This document shows, in pieces, positions 15,870-25,560 of a stretch of DNA of 64,000 bases. The translations under genes were made by a program, and so were the position numbers. Source of the DNA: Desulforhopalus singaporensis (lineage in GTDB: Bacteria; Desulfobacterota; Desulfobulbia; Desulfobulbales; Desulfocapsaceae). Numbering within the stretch: position 1 is the first letter of the stretch; each line of letters starts with the position of its first letter. Under the pieces are notes generated by a model. The model was not told the origin of the DNA, ran no database searches, and saw only the letters and a program-made list of their open reading frames with translations. The stretch is from positions 1 through 64,000 of the forward strand of contig NZ_FNJI01000006.1 of NCBI RefSeq assembly GCF_900104445.1. Reading direction: 5' to 3'.

Positions 15870-18137
15870 TTATTCACGGTTGTACAGCGGCAGTTCGATT
15901 ATAAAAACGGTACCCTTGGGCTGGTTGTCCTGAACCCGTATATATCCTCCATGGTCGGATATAATAGTCGATACGATGGCAAGTCCCAATCCCGTTCCGC
16001 TCTTTTTGGTGGAAAAATATGGTTCGAACAGTTTCTGCTTGTTTTCCTTGGAGATTCCGGGACCATTGTCGGCGACCTGAATAAACACATTTTCCTGATC
16101 GTCGTCCAGGGAAAGATCAAGATCTACAACTCCTCCTTTTGGAAGTACGGCCACGGCGTTGTCGAGAAGATTTATCAGGGTGCGCTTGATCTGTTCGCTG
16201 TCAAAGCTGAAGATAGGAATTTCTTCACGTCTTTTGAAGTTGAAGGAGATATTCTTGTGGCCCTCCCGATACAGGAACAGGGTGTTCTTGATCAACTCCG
16301 GCAGATTGCCGCTGCTTTTATGGACCTTGGGCATTCGCGCGAACTGCGAGAACTCACTCACCAGCCGTTTGAGTTCGTCCACCTGGGTGATGATAGTATT
16401 GGTGCATTGATCGAAAACGCTGTTCTTTTCCCTGATGATTTCCGGGTAGCGGCGGCGCAGACGCTGGGCGGACAGTTGTATCGGGGTCAGGGGGTTTTTG
16501 ATTTCATGGGCTATTCGTCTGGCGACCTCCCGCCAGGCTGCCATCCGCTGCATTTTTTCCATCTTGGTCAGGTTGTCGAATACCAGCACGAACCCGACAG
16601 ATCTGTTTTCTTCGTCTTCCAGGCGGGTAAAGTTTATGAGCAGGGAATAACTTTTGCCCAGCACGTTGAGCTTGATGTGTTCCTCGACTGTTATTTTTTC
16701 GGTAATATCCAACTCCTCAATGAAGCCGTTGACTATTTCGGCCTGATAGGGTGGAAGTACCTCGTCGTATCGCAGGCCGATAAACAACGACTTGTCGATA
16801 TTGAGCAGTTTTTCAGCAAACCTGTTTATAGTTGTGATTTTACCGTTTTCGTCTAGAGAGATTACCCCTGCGGAAACGTTCTGCAAAATAATCTCGGTAT
16901 ATCTTCTTCGCTGTTCCGACTCCTGGGAGCTTACCTGCAGGGCGGTGTGCGCCTCGGCGAGCTTTTTGTTGCTCTGGTTGAGGTTTGCCGTCATCAGGTT
17001 AAAGGAGTCGACAAGCAGTCCCATCTCGTCGTTTGACTGGCGTTCCATTTCAAACTCGAGATCGCCGTCGGCAATTCTCCTGGTTGCCAGAACCAGGTTC
17101 TCCAGGGGGTCGGTTATTCCTCGTGAGATATATAGCCCAAACCAGATTGCGGCGAAGATAATCAGCAGGGTTACAATCAGTAAAATAATGAGCAGCCAGA
17201 ATTTAAACGGTTCCTTGAAATGTTTCAGCTGTCTGTAGCCCTCGATCCCCTGGGAAATGGAAGTCATCCGTGTGAGATATTTGTTCTGTACCAGGATTGA
17301 GGTGACCAGGATCGCATGCTGCTGGAGTTCGCTGCCGATTGTAATCGACGACACGCAGTTGACAAGAGCGCCCCGTTTTATTTCCTGGATATGAGTCTGG
17401 GGTTGTCCTCCTTCCCGCACCTTTTCCACAATATTTAGCGGTATTTTGGGTAAAATCGTATTGCGCAGACGATTTCCGGTGACCGACATCTCAAAATTTT
17501 TATCCCGTGCAAAAATGCGAATTGAGTCCGGCCCGTTGATCGGATTAAACGACAGCAGCTGTTCAAGGGTCTGGTTGATACGCTTGGGATCCTGTTCCGA
17601 CAACTCCAGGGTCTCCAGTTTTGTTCCGATCGCTCCACTCATCAGGGTCACCTGATCCTTTTTTTCGTGAAGCAGAGATTGGGCAAGTTTAAGGGATTCC
17701 GTCAGGGAATCCTCAATTGATGCGTTGAACCAGTAATCCATGCTGGTGGATACGAACTGGAGGGAGACAAAAAAAAGCAGAATGGTTGGAATCAGGGTAA
17801 GGGAGAGAAACGACGCTATCAGCTTGGTCTTGAGTTTATTGCCCAGGCGATTGGATCGCCGCTCAAATAGAAATTCCGCAAGGTTGCGCAGCACCAGAAA
17901 CAGAACGACCAGCACAAGTATCACATTGGTGTTGATCAGGGCAAAAATAAGCAGATTGTTGTCGTATGGCAGCTCAACTTCTTTTTGCAGAAGGACACTT
18001 TGAAAATAGATAAGCAAGGGGATCAGGAGGATACAGAAGAGTATAACCCGACGGATAAGCCTGCGTCGTTTACTTACCTGAAGCCTGTTCCGGAGCAAGG
18101 TCCCGGGTGGCTTGTTTCTGGAATTCTCAACACTCAT
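15870..18137 (-). CDS. ntrY: NtrY-type membrane sensor histidine kinase
   Basis: About 755 residues. Four membrane segments: LIRRVILFCILLIPLLIYF, then a pair before the extracytoplasmic loop (NLLIFALINTNVILVLVVLF and LIASFLSLTLIPTILLFFV), and one after it (FWLLIILLIVTLLIIFAAIW). HAMP (ITDPLENLVLATRRIADGDL), PAS, HisKA with phospho-His in RRIAHEIKNPLTPIQLS, and HATPase (NLLDNAVAV, DNGPGI, GTGLGLAI) follow. It autophosphorylates and passes phosphate to the NtrX-type regulator 40 bases downstream. ATG 18137 is preferred; a TTG at 18149 overlapping the stop of the DUF4390 gene is an alternative, and either way translation is probably coupled. NtrY is the family with this layout; the sensed signal is unknown. 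Confidence 0.93.
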   Translation of the reverse strand: MSVENSRNKPPGTLLRNRLQVSKRRRLIRRVILFCILLIPLLIYFQSVLLQKEVELPYDNNLLIFALINTNVILVLVVLFLVLRNLAEFLFERRSNRLGNKLKTKLIASFLSLTLIPTILLFFVSLQFVSTSMDYWFNASIEDSLTESLKLAQSLLHEKKDQVTLMSGAIGTKLETLELSEQDPKRINQTLEQLLSFNPINGPDSIRIFARDKNFEMSVTGNRLRNTILPKIPLNIVEKVREGGQPQTHIQEIKRGALVNCVSSITIGSELQQHAILVTSILVQNKYLTRMTSISQGIEGYRQLKHFKEPFKFWLLIILLIVTLLIIFAAIWFGLYISRGITDPLENLVLATRRIADGDLEFEMERQSNDEMGLLVDSFNLMTANLNQSNKKLAEAHTALQVSSQESEQRRRYTEIILQNVSAGVISLDENGKITTINRFAEKLLNIDKSLFIGLRYDEVLPPYQAEIVNGFIEELDITEKITVEEHIKLNVLGKSYSLLINFTRLEDEENRSVGFVLVFDNLTKMEKMQRMAAWREVARRIAHEIKNPLTPIQLSAQRLRRRYPEIIREKNSVFDQCTNTIITQVDELKRLVSEFSQFARMPKVHKSSGNLPELIKNTLFLYREGHKNISFNFKRREEIPIFSFDSEQIKRTLINLLDNAVAVLPKGGVVDLDLSLDDDQENVFIQVADNGPGISKENKQKLFEPYFSTKKSGTGLGLAIVSTIISDHGGYIRVQDNQPKGTVFIIELPLYNRE

Positions 18138-18145
18138 GAACGGTA

Positions 18146-18724
18146 TCAATATTTAAATTCAATGGTATTGGCAGACGTCTCGATATTGCCCCAGGAAAGA
18201 AAGGGGAGAACTGCCTGCAGGCTCAGAGGCAGTGTTTTTTCGAAGAGTTTTGCTTTTACCGTCAGTTTATAGACATTGTCCGGTACCAGCTGACTCAGGG
18301 CCACGACTTCGGCACCGTTTATCTCGTTCATGACGTTTTGCGCCTCAACAAACGAAGAGAAAGACTGTATCCGGTTGTTGTTTTCTTCCAGCGTTACCTG
18401 GTAGGACTCCTTGAGTGTATCGAAGACCATGCGGTGCTCAAAACTGTAGTCGATTATTTTCTCATTGGGGCGCTGGCCATCTGTTTTCAACAGCTCGACA
18501 TGAAAAGTGAACTTCAGCGGAATTCCGCTGTGAAGCACTTCAACCATCTCCTCGGTAATACCGTCGCCGAGAGTACCAAAAAGAAGCAGATGGGTCTCGG
18601 AGGTGGTTGCCGTCAATTCCTTGATCGACACGTTGTCGTTGCGCGATTTATCGGCGATGGAAAAGAGGGGCAGCACAATGAGCAGTATAAGAAAAACAGT
18701 AAGGGTAAACAGCTTGTATGGCAT
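18146..18724 (-). CDS. DUF4390 domain-containing protein
   Basis: 192 residues with an N-terminal membrane or signal segment (LFTLTVFLILLIVLPLFSIA, residues 5-24). A beta-rich domain follows, with LLLFGTLGDGITEEMVEVL, SGIPLKFTFHVELLK and PFLSWGNIETSANTIEF near the C-terminus, which is the DUF4390 layout. DUF4390 genes are characteristically placed before ntrY homologues, as here, where the stop overlaps the alternative kinase start. A role in sensing on the periplasmic side together with the kinase is plausible, but is inference from context only. Confidence 0.85.
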   Translation of the reverse strand: MPYKLFTLTVFLILLIVLPLFSIADKSRNDNVSIKELTATTSETHLLLFGTLGDGITEEMVEVLHSGIPLKFTFHVELLKTDGQRPNEKIIDYSFEHRMVFDTLKESYQVTLEENNNRIQSFSSFVEAQNVMNEINGAEVVALSQLVPDNVYKLTVKAKLFEKTLPLSLQAVLPFLSWGNIETSANTIEFKY

Positions 18725-19032
18725 GGTTGCTGGGTGTTGATACGTGACTGTGAATAATGGTTTATATGCAGTGATATTGCCACTTGCAGCACTTGTCCGG
18801 CGGGAAGGCTGGGGGAGTCTGGCACTACCGTCCTGTGCTGTCGTAAATTACCTGATCCCGGTATCGTTGTCTATCCGCTTCGTTGACCACTTAGTTTTGC
18901 AATCAGTCCTCGATCCATATCCGTCAGTTGCGGCTTGACAAAACGATCCGGGAAAAGTATTGTGCATATGCACGTCTGTCTTGCTGTGCAGCTTATACAA
19001 AAACAATATACTAACTTATGAGGAAAAAAGAC
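18725..19032. other. Divergent intergenic region
   Basis: Lies between the DUF4390-ntrY-ntrX-hemB operon (leftward) and the NifX-like gene (rightward). It contains the 12-base perfect palindrome at 18962-18973. A TATACT at 19007-19012 lacks a well-spaced -35 (nearest TTGCTG is 20 bases away). No gene seen. Confidence 0.5.
18962..18973. repeat. Perfect palindrome GTGCATATGCAC, candidate operator
   Basis: A 12-base perfect palindrome about 60 bases upstream of the NifX-like gene, overlapping where its promoter would be. It shares the TGCA-YA-TGCA core with 750-765. Confidence 0.45.
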
Positions 19033-19422
19033 ATGCTTATAGCAATACCGTCAGACAACCCCGGAGGGATGGAGGCCCAGCGTTCAGATCACTTCGGACA
19101 TTGCGATGTTTTCACTCTGGTGGAACTTGATGACAGCAAAGAGGTAAAGTCGGTTGTTACCCTGCAGAACGGCGAACACCAGGCGGGCGGCTGCATGGTC
19201 CCCGTGGCTCTTTTAAAAAATGCCGGGGTGGATGCGATCGTTGTTGGGGGCATCGGTGCCCGTCCCATGCAGGGGTTTGCCAACGAAGGAATAGCCGTCT
19301 ATTTTGCCGATCGAAACAGTATCAGGACGGTGGCCCAGGCGGCAACATCTTTTGCAGCAGGTCGATTGCCTGTCATGCATCCGGAGCAGGTGTGCAAGGG
19401 TTCTGGGAACTGTAGTCATTGA
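19033..19422 (+). CDS. NifX/NifB-type (dinitrogenase iron-molybdenum cofactor) family protein
   Basis: 129 residues with the RNase-H-like fold of the NifX/NafY/NifB-C family. MLIAIPSDNPGG opens the domain, followed by SDHFGHCDVFTLVEL, ALLKNAGVDAIVVGGIGARP and GIAVYFADR. The C-terminus has Cys and His residues (VCKGSGNCSH) that could bind metal. I prefer the ATG at 19033, which has GAGGA 8 bases upstream; an ATG at 19018 is in frame but lacks a site. Family members bind FeMo-cofactor precursors or Fe-S/Mo clusters, and many are found outside nitrogen fixation, as probably here since no nif structural gene is visible. The DUF134 gene follows. Confidence 0.87.
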   Translation: MLIAIPSDNPGGMEAQRSDHFGHCDVFTLVELDDSKEVKSVVTLQNGEHQAGGCMVPVALLKNAGVDAIVVGGIGARPMQGFANEGIAVYFADRNSIRTVAQAATSFAAGRLPVMHPEQVCKGSGNCSH

Positions 19423-19584
19423 AATATTGCAAAAAACAGCAGTTGCCGGTATAACCTCATCTTAGGTGTCACAGGCCGTATGTGGTATAGCGCAGAAATT
19501 AAAGACCGGCAGCTGTTGATATGAAGTAAAAAATACGTCCTGGTAAGCTCTGGACCAAAGTATCACCTTCTTGAAAAAGCATCT

Positions 19585-19875
19585 ATGTCTCCTCGACCCA
19601 AAAAGATAAGGAATTGTCAAGGCCGGTTTTGCGGCAGGGCTTTTAAGCCCACCGGAAAACCGTTAACTGAACTGGTTCAGGTTGAAATGTACCGTGACGA
19701 GCTTGAGACCCTGCGCCTTTGCGACGGGGAGGGACTGACTCAGGAAGAGGCCGGCCGGAAGATGGGGGTTTCAAGGGGGACCATTCAGAGAATTATTACC
19801 GGGGCAAGGGCGAAGACGGCAAGGGCGCTGACTGAAGGCCACGCAATCATCTTCATCGATGATGACGAAACCTGA
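19585..19875 (+). CDS. DUF134 family putative DNA-binding protein
   Basis: 96 residues: SPRPKKIRNCQGRFCGRAFKP at the N-terminus is the DUF134 signature. A sigma-factor-like helix-turn-helix follows (EGLTQEEAGRKMGVSRGTIQRII, about residues 50-72), and the tail is GHAIIFID. DUF134 genes are usually next to NifX/NifB-type genes, as here. It probably regulates that gene or a related metal-cluster gene; no target is known. The Cys residues in NCQGRFCG suggest metal binding. Confidence 0.9.
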   Translation: MSPRPKKIRNCQGRFCGRAFKPTGKPLTELVQVEMYRDELETLRLCDGEGLTQEEAGRKMGVSRGTIQRIITGARAKTARALTEGHAIIFIDDDET

Positions 19876-20002
19876 GCCGTCACTTTCGACCGAATTGACG
19901 TGTCACCTGGCTTTTCCCGAGCACCAGGTGGCTTGCCCGGGGTATCGTCGCGTCCCGGTTATGATCGGAGGTATAGGATACCACGGGATAGGCAGGTCGC
20001 GC

Positions 20003-20020
20003 GTGCAGGTCGTCCTGCAC
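20003..20020. repeat. Hairpin after prfC
   Basis: GTGCAGG-TCGT-CCTGCAC, a perfect 7-base stem two bases beyond the prfC stop, without a T run on either side. It could stabilise the 3' end of the transcript. Confidence 0.35.
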
Positions 20021-20021
20021 C

Positions 20022-21608
20022 TCACACGTTCTCTCTGGTTTTATCGAAGATAATGTCGGGCCATTTCTCCATAAAGTAGTTCAACATCCACTCGTTTTGC
20101 GCCAGGTAGGTGAGAAAACCTTCAGAGTCAAACGCTAGAGACGCCTGGTTCTTTCTTTCAAATTCATCCATCGATTTCGGGGTGTCGCTCCGAACCCAGC
20201 GGGCGGCCTGGTAGTCGACAGGTTCGTAGACGGCATTGACGCTGTATTCGTTTTTAAGACGCGCCATGGTTACCTCGAACTGCAGTACGCCGACTGCTCC
20301 TATGATGTAATCGGAGCCTATAAGCGGACGAAAAACCTGAATTGCGCCTTCCTCGGCGAGCTGGATAAGGCCTTTCTGCAGCTGCTTTGTCTTGAGCGGG
20401 TCCTTAAGCAGTACCCTGCGGAAATGTTCGGGGGCAAAGTTCGGGATTCCGGTGAACTTGAGCATCTCCTTCGGCGTAAAAGTATCACCTATCTTGATAG
20501 TACCGTGATTGTGCAGGCCGATAATGTCTCCGGGCCAGGCTTCGTCGATATTGGCCCTTTCCTGGGCCATGAATATCGTGGCGTTGGCCAGGGTTATATC
20601 TTTGCCCAGACGATGGTGTTTTACTTTCATTCCTCGGGTGAATTTGCCGGAGCATATTCGAAAAAAGGCGATCCTGTCCCTGTGGGCCGGGTCCATATTG
20701 GCCTGTATCTTGAACACGAATCCGGAAAAAGATTCTTCAGCGGGAAGAACCTCCCTGGTCACTGTTCTTCGTGGTCCGGGAGCGGGTGCCATCTCCACAA
20801 AGCAGTCAAGCATTTCCTGGACCCCGAAGTTGTTTATGGCGCTGCCGAAAAAGACCGGAGTCTGGCTGGCTTGAAGATAATGTTCGTATTCAAAGGGATT
20901 GGCTGCTCCTTCGAGGAGTTCGATGTCCTCCCTGAGATCGTCAGCCTGGCTGCCGAGCAGGCTGTCGACCTGGGGATCGTTCAGGTCTTCAATGACGATT
21001 TTTTTGATGTCCCTTGTGGTCTGGCCCGGCTTGAAGAGGTGAAGGGTCTTGTGATACAGGTTGTAGACTCCTTTGAAGGTCTTGCCCATGCCGATCGGCC
21101 AGGATAAAGGCGTGCATTCGATCTGCAGCTTTTCCTCAATCTCATCCATCAGGTCCAGGGGGGATCGGCCCTCCCGGTCGAGCTTGTTGATAAACGTCAT
21201 GATCGGGGTGTTGCGCATTCGGCAGACTTCCATCAGTTTTTCCGTCTGCGACTCGACCCCTTTGGCGCTGTCGATTACCATCACCGCAGAGTCTACGGCG
21301 GTGAGCACCCGATACGTATCCTCGGAAAAATCCTGATGGCCGGGGGTGTCGAGAAGATTGACCTCGTAATCCCGGTAGGTGAATTTCATAACCGAGGTGG
21401 TGACCGAAATTCCCCGCTCCTGTTCGATGGCCATCCAGTCACTTGTCGCGTGTCGATCCACCTTGCGCGATTTGACTGCACCCGCCATATTGATCGCGCC
21501 GCCGAAGAGTAGAAGCTTCTCGGTCAGGGTGGTTTTTCCGGCATCGGGGTGGCTGATGATGCCGAAGGTGCGTCTTCTGGTTATTTCCTGTTGGAGTTGT
21601 TTACTCAT
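20022..21608 (-). CDS. prfC: Peptide chain release factor 3
   Basis: 528 residues, the normal RF3 length (E. coli 529). The start is [17 protein letters not shown]; longer in-frame starts upstream add a nonsense leader. GTPase motifs: [12 protein letters not shown] (G1), GISVTTSVM (G2), [11 protein letters not shown] (G3), [12 protein letters not shown] (G4). It is a GTPase that recycles RF1/RF2 from the ribosome after peptide release. It converges on the DUF134 gene and diverges from rfbB with about 110 bases between. Confidence 0.97.
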   Translation of the reverse strand: MSKQLQQEITRRRTFGIISHPDAGKTTLTEKLLLFGGAINMAGAVKSRKVDRHATSDWMAIEQERGISVTTSVMKFTYRDYEVNLLDTPGHQDFSEDTYRVLTAVDSAVMVIDSAKGVESQTEKLMEVCRMRNTPIMTFINKLDREGRSPLDLMDEIEEKLQIECTPLSWPIGMGKTFKGVYNLYHKTLHLFKPGQTTRDIKKIVIEDLNDPQVDSLLGSQADDLREDIELLEGAANPFEYEHYLQASQTPVFFGSAINNFGVQEMLDCFVEMAPAPGPRRTVTREVLPAEESFSGFVFKIQANMDPAHRDRIAFFRICSGKFTRGMKVKHHRLGKDITLANATIFMAQERANIDEAWPGDIIGLHNHGTIKIGDTFTPKEMLKFTGIPNFAPEHFRRVLLKDPLKTKQLQKGLIQLAEEGAIQVFRPLIGSDYIIGAVGVLQFEVTMARLKNEYSVNAVYEPVDYQAARWVRSDTPKSMDEFERKNQASLAFDSEGFLTYLAQNEWMLNYFMEKWPDIIFDKTRENV

Positions 21609-21722
21609 GAGCTGCAAAAAATATGACTTTGAATTATTTGGTGAACTTATTATAAGAACAGACAAGAAAATCTTGTAGAATATGGTCTTTTTCCAGGAAT
21701 GCAAACAGAATTATGAAAAAAC

Positions 21723-22793
21723 ATGAAAAATAATAGAACGGTGCTTGTGACCGGAGGGTGTGGTTTTATAGGAGCTAATTTTGTACGTCTGCTCACCGGC
21801 AGTTGCAGGAACTGGCGGGTAATCAATCTCGATAAACTGACCTATGCCGGAAATCTGAGCAATTTGCAAGGAATAGATGAGAAAAATTATCGTTTTGTGA
21901 AAGGCGACATATGTGACAGCAAAATGGTTGACGCGCTTTTTAGTGAGGAACACATCGACACCGTTGTCCATTTTGCCGCGGAATCTCATGTCGACCGTTC
22001 GATCACTGGTCCGGCAGAATTTATCCAGACCAATATCGTCGGGACATTCACCCTGCTGGAGGCGGCCAGGAAACATTGGCTGGGAGATGAAAAAAAGGTG
22101 GACGGCAGGTGTTTTCTTCATGTGAGTACCGATGAAGTGTACGGCTCCCTGGGGGAGATCGGGTTGTTTACAGAAGAGACACCCTACGATCCGCGTTCGC
22201 CCTACTCGGCGTCAAAAGCGTCTTCTGACCACTTGGCCAGCAGTTATTTTCACACTTATGGTCTTCCCGTAAGGATTACCAACTGCTCCAACAATTACGG
22301 CGCTTATCAGTTTCCGGAAAAATTGATTCCGCTTATCTTCAACAATGCCATGCACGAACGGACGCTGCCGGTTTATGGGGACGGGAAGAATGTGCGTGAT
22401 TGGCTCTACGTACAGGATCATTGCGAAGCGATTGTCGAGGTCTTGCAGAAGGGAGTTGACGGTGAGTGCTACAATATCGGCGGCAACAATGAAAAACAGA
22501 ATATAGAGGTTGTGACCCTGGTGTGCGACCTGCTGGATGAAAAGCTGGGGCTTGTCCCGTCGAAAAATCCGCGGCGCTCTCTTATCACCTACGTCAAGGA
22601 TCGGCTGGGACATGATCGGAGATACGCGATAGACGCGACCAAGATCAGGCAGCAGATCGGCTGGGAGCCGAAAGTGACTTTTGAACAGGGGATTGAAAAG
22701 ACCGTCGACTGGTATCTGGCAAACCAGCAATGGGTTGCTCGGATAGTCAACGGGACATATCGGGACTATTACGACCAGATGTATGCGCTGTAA
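21723..22793 (+). CDS. rfbB: dTDP-glucose 4,6-dehydratase
   Basis: 356 residues, an extended SDR. NAD-binding TGGCGFIGANFVRLL (residues 10-24); catalytic block VSTDEVYGSLG with the Thr, Asp and Glu used for dehydration; YSASKASSDHLASSY with the Tyr-x-x-x-Lys pair; and DWLYVQDHCEAI. It converts dTDP-glucose to dTDP-4-keto-6-deoxyglucose, the second step to dTDP-L-rhamnose. It is followed 28 bases later by the 3,5-epimerase, but rfbA and rfbD are not in the window. A second ATG at 21713 is out of frame and gives only six residues. Likely used for O-antigen or exopolysaccharide. Confidence 0.95.
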   Translation: MKNNRTVLVTGGCGFIGANFVRLLTGSCRNWRVINLDKLTYAGNLSNLQGIDEKNYRFVKGDICDSKMVDALFSEEHIDTVVHFAAESHVDRSITGPAEFIQTNIVGTFTLLEAARKHWLGDEKKVDGRCFLHVSTDEVYGSLGEIGLFTEETPYDPRSPYSASKASSDHLASSYFHTYGLPVRITNCSNNYGAYQFPEKLIPLIFNNAMHERTLPVYGDGKNVRDWLYVQDHCEAIVEVLQKGVDGECYNIGGNNEKQNIEVVTLVCDLLDEKLGLVPSKNPRRSLITYVKDRLGHDRRYAIDATKIRQQIGWEPKVTFEQGIEKTVDWYLANQQWVARIVNGTYRDYYDQMYAL

Positions 22794-22821
22794 CTTTGGT
22801 AACTAAAAAAAGAGAGGCAGC

Positions 22822-23397
22822 TTGCCTGCCGTAATGAATATGAACGTTATTCCAACAAAAATACCCGAGGTTCTGGTCATAGAACCGACAGTTTACGGGG
22901 ATGACCGGGGTTTTTTTTATGAAAGCTTCAACCAGCGCACCTGGCGGGAGAAGACCGGTCTCGACACAAAATTTGTTCAGGACAACCACTCCCGGTCGAT
23001 AAAGGGAGTACTGCGCGGTCTTCACTATCAGATAAAGCAGCCGCAGGGAAAACTGGTCCGCGCTGTGGTCGGTGAAGTTTTCGACGTGGCAGTGGATATA
23101 AGAAAAGGCTCTCCCACCTATGGCCAGTGGGTGGGGGAATATCTATCGGCTGAAAATAAAAAGCAGTTCTGGGTTCCGGAAGGATTTGCCCACGGGTTTG
23201 TCGTGCTCTCGGAAAATGCCGAGTTTCTTTATCGAACAACCGATTTCTGGGCCCAGCAACACGAGCGGTGCATTATCTGGAACGATCCGACTCTGGGCAT
23301 TGACTGGCCGGTAGATGGTGAACCTGTTTTATCGTCAAAGGATGCTCAGGGGGTAAATTTTCAGGAAGCCGAGATCTTTGATTACATGCCGGACTGA
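22822..23397 (+). CDS. rfbC: dTDP-4-dehydrorhamnose 3,5-epimerase
   Basis: About 191 residues in the RmlC cupin fold. IEPTVYGDDRGFFYESFN (about 20-37), then HSRSIKGVLRGLHYQ with the catalytic His, and QFWVPEGFAHGFVVLSE. It epimerises the 4-keto-6-deoxyglucose intermediate at C3 and C5 in dTDP-L-rhamnose synthesis. GAGAGG lies 4 bases before a TTG at 22822; ATG codons at 22834 and 22840 are further away, though many homologues begin at the equivalent of 22840 (MNVIPTKIPEV). The start is therefore not settled. Same operon as rfbB. Confidence 0.93.
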   Translation: MPAVMNMNVIPTKIPEVLVIEPTVYGDDRGFFYESFNQRTWREKTGLDTKFVQDNHSRSIKGVLRGLHYQIKQPQGKLVRAVVGEVFDVAVDIRKGSPTYGQWVGEYLSAENKKQFWVPEGFAHGFVVLSENAEFLYRTTDFWAQQHERCIIWNDPTLGIDWPVDGEPVLSSKDAQGVNFQEAEIFDYMPD

Positions 23398-23463
23398 CAA
23401 CCTAAGAGGTGAATGTGGCCAGAAGATAGTAAAACAGGTAATATCGATGGCTGTTATACGGGT

Positions 23464-23501
23464 TGCGTATATTTTTTATTTTGCTGTAAAAAATATACGC
23501 A
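23464..23501. repeat. AT-rich perfect hairpin upstream of icd
   Basis: TGCGTATATTTTTTA (23464-23478) is the exact inverse of TAAAAAATATACGCA (23487-23501), an 8-base loop apart. The next bases are not T-rich, so it is not a standard terminator. It sits about 80 bases before the isocitrate dehydrogenase start and could end the rfbBC transcript or regulate icd. Confidence 0.55.
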
Positions 23502-23578
23502 CCATTGAAGCATTAGATGAAAATATCGACAAGTGTTAACTGGCAGAATCTGCTTTAAACATTTAACTATATGGGATT

Positions 23579-24811
23579 ATGGAAAAAATTAAAGTTAAAA
23601 ATCCGGTTGTGGAGTTGGATGGCGACGAGATGACTCGCATCATCTGGCAATTTATCAAAGAAAAACTGATTTTTCCTTACGTAGATGTCGATGTTAAATA
23701 TTACGATCTCGGCATCGAAATGCGTGACCGAACCGATGATCAGGTTACCGTCGATGCGGCAAATGCAATCAAGCAATACGGGGTCGGTATTAAATGCGCG
23801 ACCATCACCCCTGACGAGGCGCGGGTAAAAGAGTTCGGGTTGAAGGAGATGTATCGTTCACCCAACGGAACGATCAGGAATATACTTGGCGGAACGGTGT
23901 TTCGGGAACCGATTCTGGTGAAAAATATTCCCCGTCTCGTCACTACCTGGAAAAAACCGATCTGTATTGGCCGTCATGCTTTCGGCGATCAATACCGGGC
24001 GACTGATTTTGTGGTGAAGGGCAAGGGGAAGCTGACCGTGAGCTTTATTCCCGAAGATGGTAGCGAGCCGCAGAGTTATGATGTCTTTGATTTTGAAGAT
24101 GGCGGCGTGGCGCTCACCATGTATAACACCGACGAGTCGATCTACGGGTTCGCCCACTCCTGCTTCAACCAGGCAATTCATAAGAAGTGGCCTCTGTATC
24201 TTTCAACCAAGAACACCATCCTGAAAAAATACGATGGACGTTTCAAGGATATTTTTGAAGAGCTGTATCAGTCCACCTACAAAAAGAAGATGGATGAGCT
24301 GGGAGTCGTTTATGAACATCGGCTGATCGACGACATGGTCGCTGCGGCGCTGAAATGGGATGGCGGTTTCGTCTGGGCCTGTAAAAATTATGACGGTGAT
24401 GTGCAGTCGGACACCCTTGCCCAGGGATTCGGGTCTCTGGGCCTCATGACTTCCACCCTGGTTACGCCGGACGGTACCACCATGGAGGCTGAAGCGGCCC
24501 ATGGGACGGTTACCAGGCACTACCGTGAACACCAGAAGGGCAATCCGACCTCAACCAACCCGATTGCGTCTATTTTTGCATGGACCAGGGGACTTGCGTT
24601 CCGGGGGGAGCTGGATGGCAACCAGCAGCTGGTGGATTTCTGCCAGGCTCTTGAGACGGTTTGTGTTGAAACGGTCGAAGAAGGGAAGATGACCAAAGAT
24701 CTGGCCTTGTGTATTCACGGCAAGAACACCACTGCCGATCATTATCTGTCAACGGAGCAGTTCCTGGAGGCGCTTGACAGTAACCTGCAGAAAAAGTTAA
24801 CCGCCCTCTGA
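23579..24811 (+). CDS. icd: NADP-dependent isocitrate dehydrogenase (type II, eukaryote-like)
   Basis: 410 residues, beginning [23 protein letters not shown]. This is the homodimeric, eukaryote-like class and not the E. coli Icd class. Substrate block [19 protein letters not shown] (Ser and Asn for isocitrate binding), [15 protein letters not shown], metal Asp in [17 protein letters not shown], and [18 protein letters not shown] with NADP-type residues near the C-terminus. It oxidises isocitrate to 2-oxoglutarate and CO2, or runs in reverse for reductive carboxylation in some anaerobes. It is monocistronic, with its own terminator. Confidence 0.96.
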   Translation: MEKIKVKNPVVELDGDEMTRIIWQFIKEKLIFPYVDVDVKYYDLGIEMRDRTDDQVTVDAANAIKQYGVGIKCATITPDEARVKEFGLKEMYRSPNGTIRNILGGTVFREPILVKNIPRLVTTWKKPICIGRHAFGDQYRATDFVVKGKGKLTVSFIPEDGSEPQSYDVFDFEDGGVALTMYNTDESIYGFAHSCFNQAIHKKWPLYLSTKNTILKKYDGRFKDIFEELYQSTYKKKMDELGVVYEHRLIDDMVAAALKWDGGFVWACKNYDGDVQSDTLAQGFGSLGLMTSTLVTPDGTTMEAEAAHGTVTRHYREHQKGNPTSTNPIASIFAWTRGLAFRGELDGNQQLVDFCQALETVCVETVEEGKMTKDLALCIHGKNTTADHYLSTEQFLEALDSNLQKKLTAL

Positions 24812-24850
24812 TCCTGAAAAAAACGCTGCCCGGCTGTCTGGGGGGCTGAT

Positions 24851-24892
24851 CCCGCTCCTGTGTTTTTATACACGGAAGCGGGTTTTTTTTTT
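24851..24892 (+). terminator. Intrinsic terminator of icd
   Basis: CCCGCT-CC...GG-AGCGGG with inner GTGT/ACAC pairing and single-base bulges, followed by ten T (24883-24892). It lies about 40 bases past the icd stop. Confidence 0.88.
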
Positions 24893-24894
24893 GA

Positions 24895-25317
24895 TTATCC
24901 ATAGACAAGTTCGCCACCGGAAAATCCCAGACCGCCTGCACAGAGCAGGCAAGCGAGGTAGATCAGAAACATTTTCCTGCGTGAACTGTCGTTTCTTTTG
25001 AGCTTGATTGAGAGTCCGAGCAGCACGGTCAACACAACGGCCAGGATCATTTTAACAATGATAAAAATGTTCCACTCGGCAGACTGCAAGTGGACCCAGT
25101 CCAGCAGTCCTGCAACGATAACGGGAAACACGCTGATAAAGGCCAGGATGGAGCAGTGGTATGCCGATCTGTCCAGGGTTCCGTTACGCCAGAAGAGTGC
25201 TAAAAATGAGAATACGACCATGCCGATGATCATCCCCATGGGGGCATGGGTCAGCATCGGATGGAGAGGATGGGTAATGCCGATTTTTTCCAGTAAGGAA
25301 TAGAGACTCTCTACCAT
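24895..25317 (-). CDS. DUF2231 domain membrane protein
   Basis: 140 residues with four membrane segments: LTHAPMGMIIGMVVFSFLA, YHCSILAFISVFPVIVAGLL, FIIVKMILAVVLTVLLGL and FLIYLACLLCAGGLGFSGG. The opening HPLHPMLTHAPMG and the ending GFSGGELVYG are the DUF2231 marks, with conserved His that could bind heme or another cofactor. Function is not established. Its end abuts the icd terminator region from the other side. Confidence 0.85.
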   Translation of the reverse strand: MVESLYSLLEKIGITHPLHPMLTHAPMGMIIGMVVFSFLALFWRNGTLDRSAYHCSILAFISVFPVIVAGLLDWVHLQSAEWNIFIIVKMILAVVLTVLLGLSIKLKRNDSSRRKMFLIYLACLLCAGGLGFSGGELVYG

Positions 25318-25560
25318 ACTTTTCTCCTTGAAGAAGTTTTGATTTATAAACTAAACGTTCTGCAACGATTTACGGTCATGACCATTTTTAAAAGCGTCGG
25401 TAAGATAAACAATAATCATCGACTGCAGGATACAAACGGGTTTTTCAGGTAACATATGGCATAACTATACTATTTTTTTCATTTTATGAAAAATAATACC
25501 AGCAGGAAAGCATATCGCACATTCATGATGTGATTTTTACCCGAATAAACAGGGCTCGTT

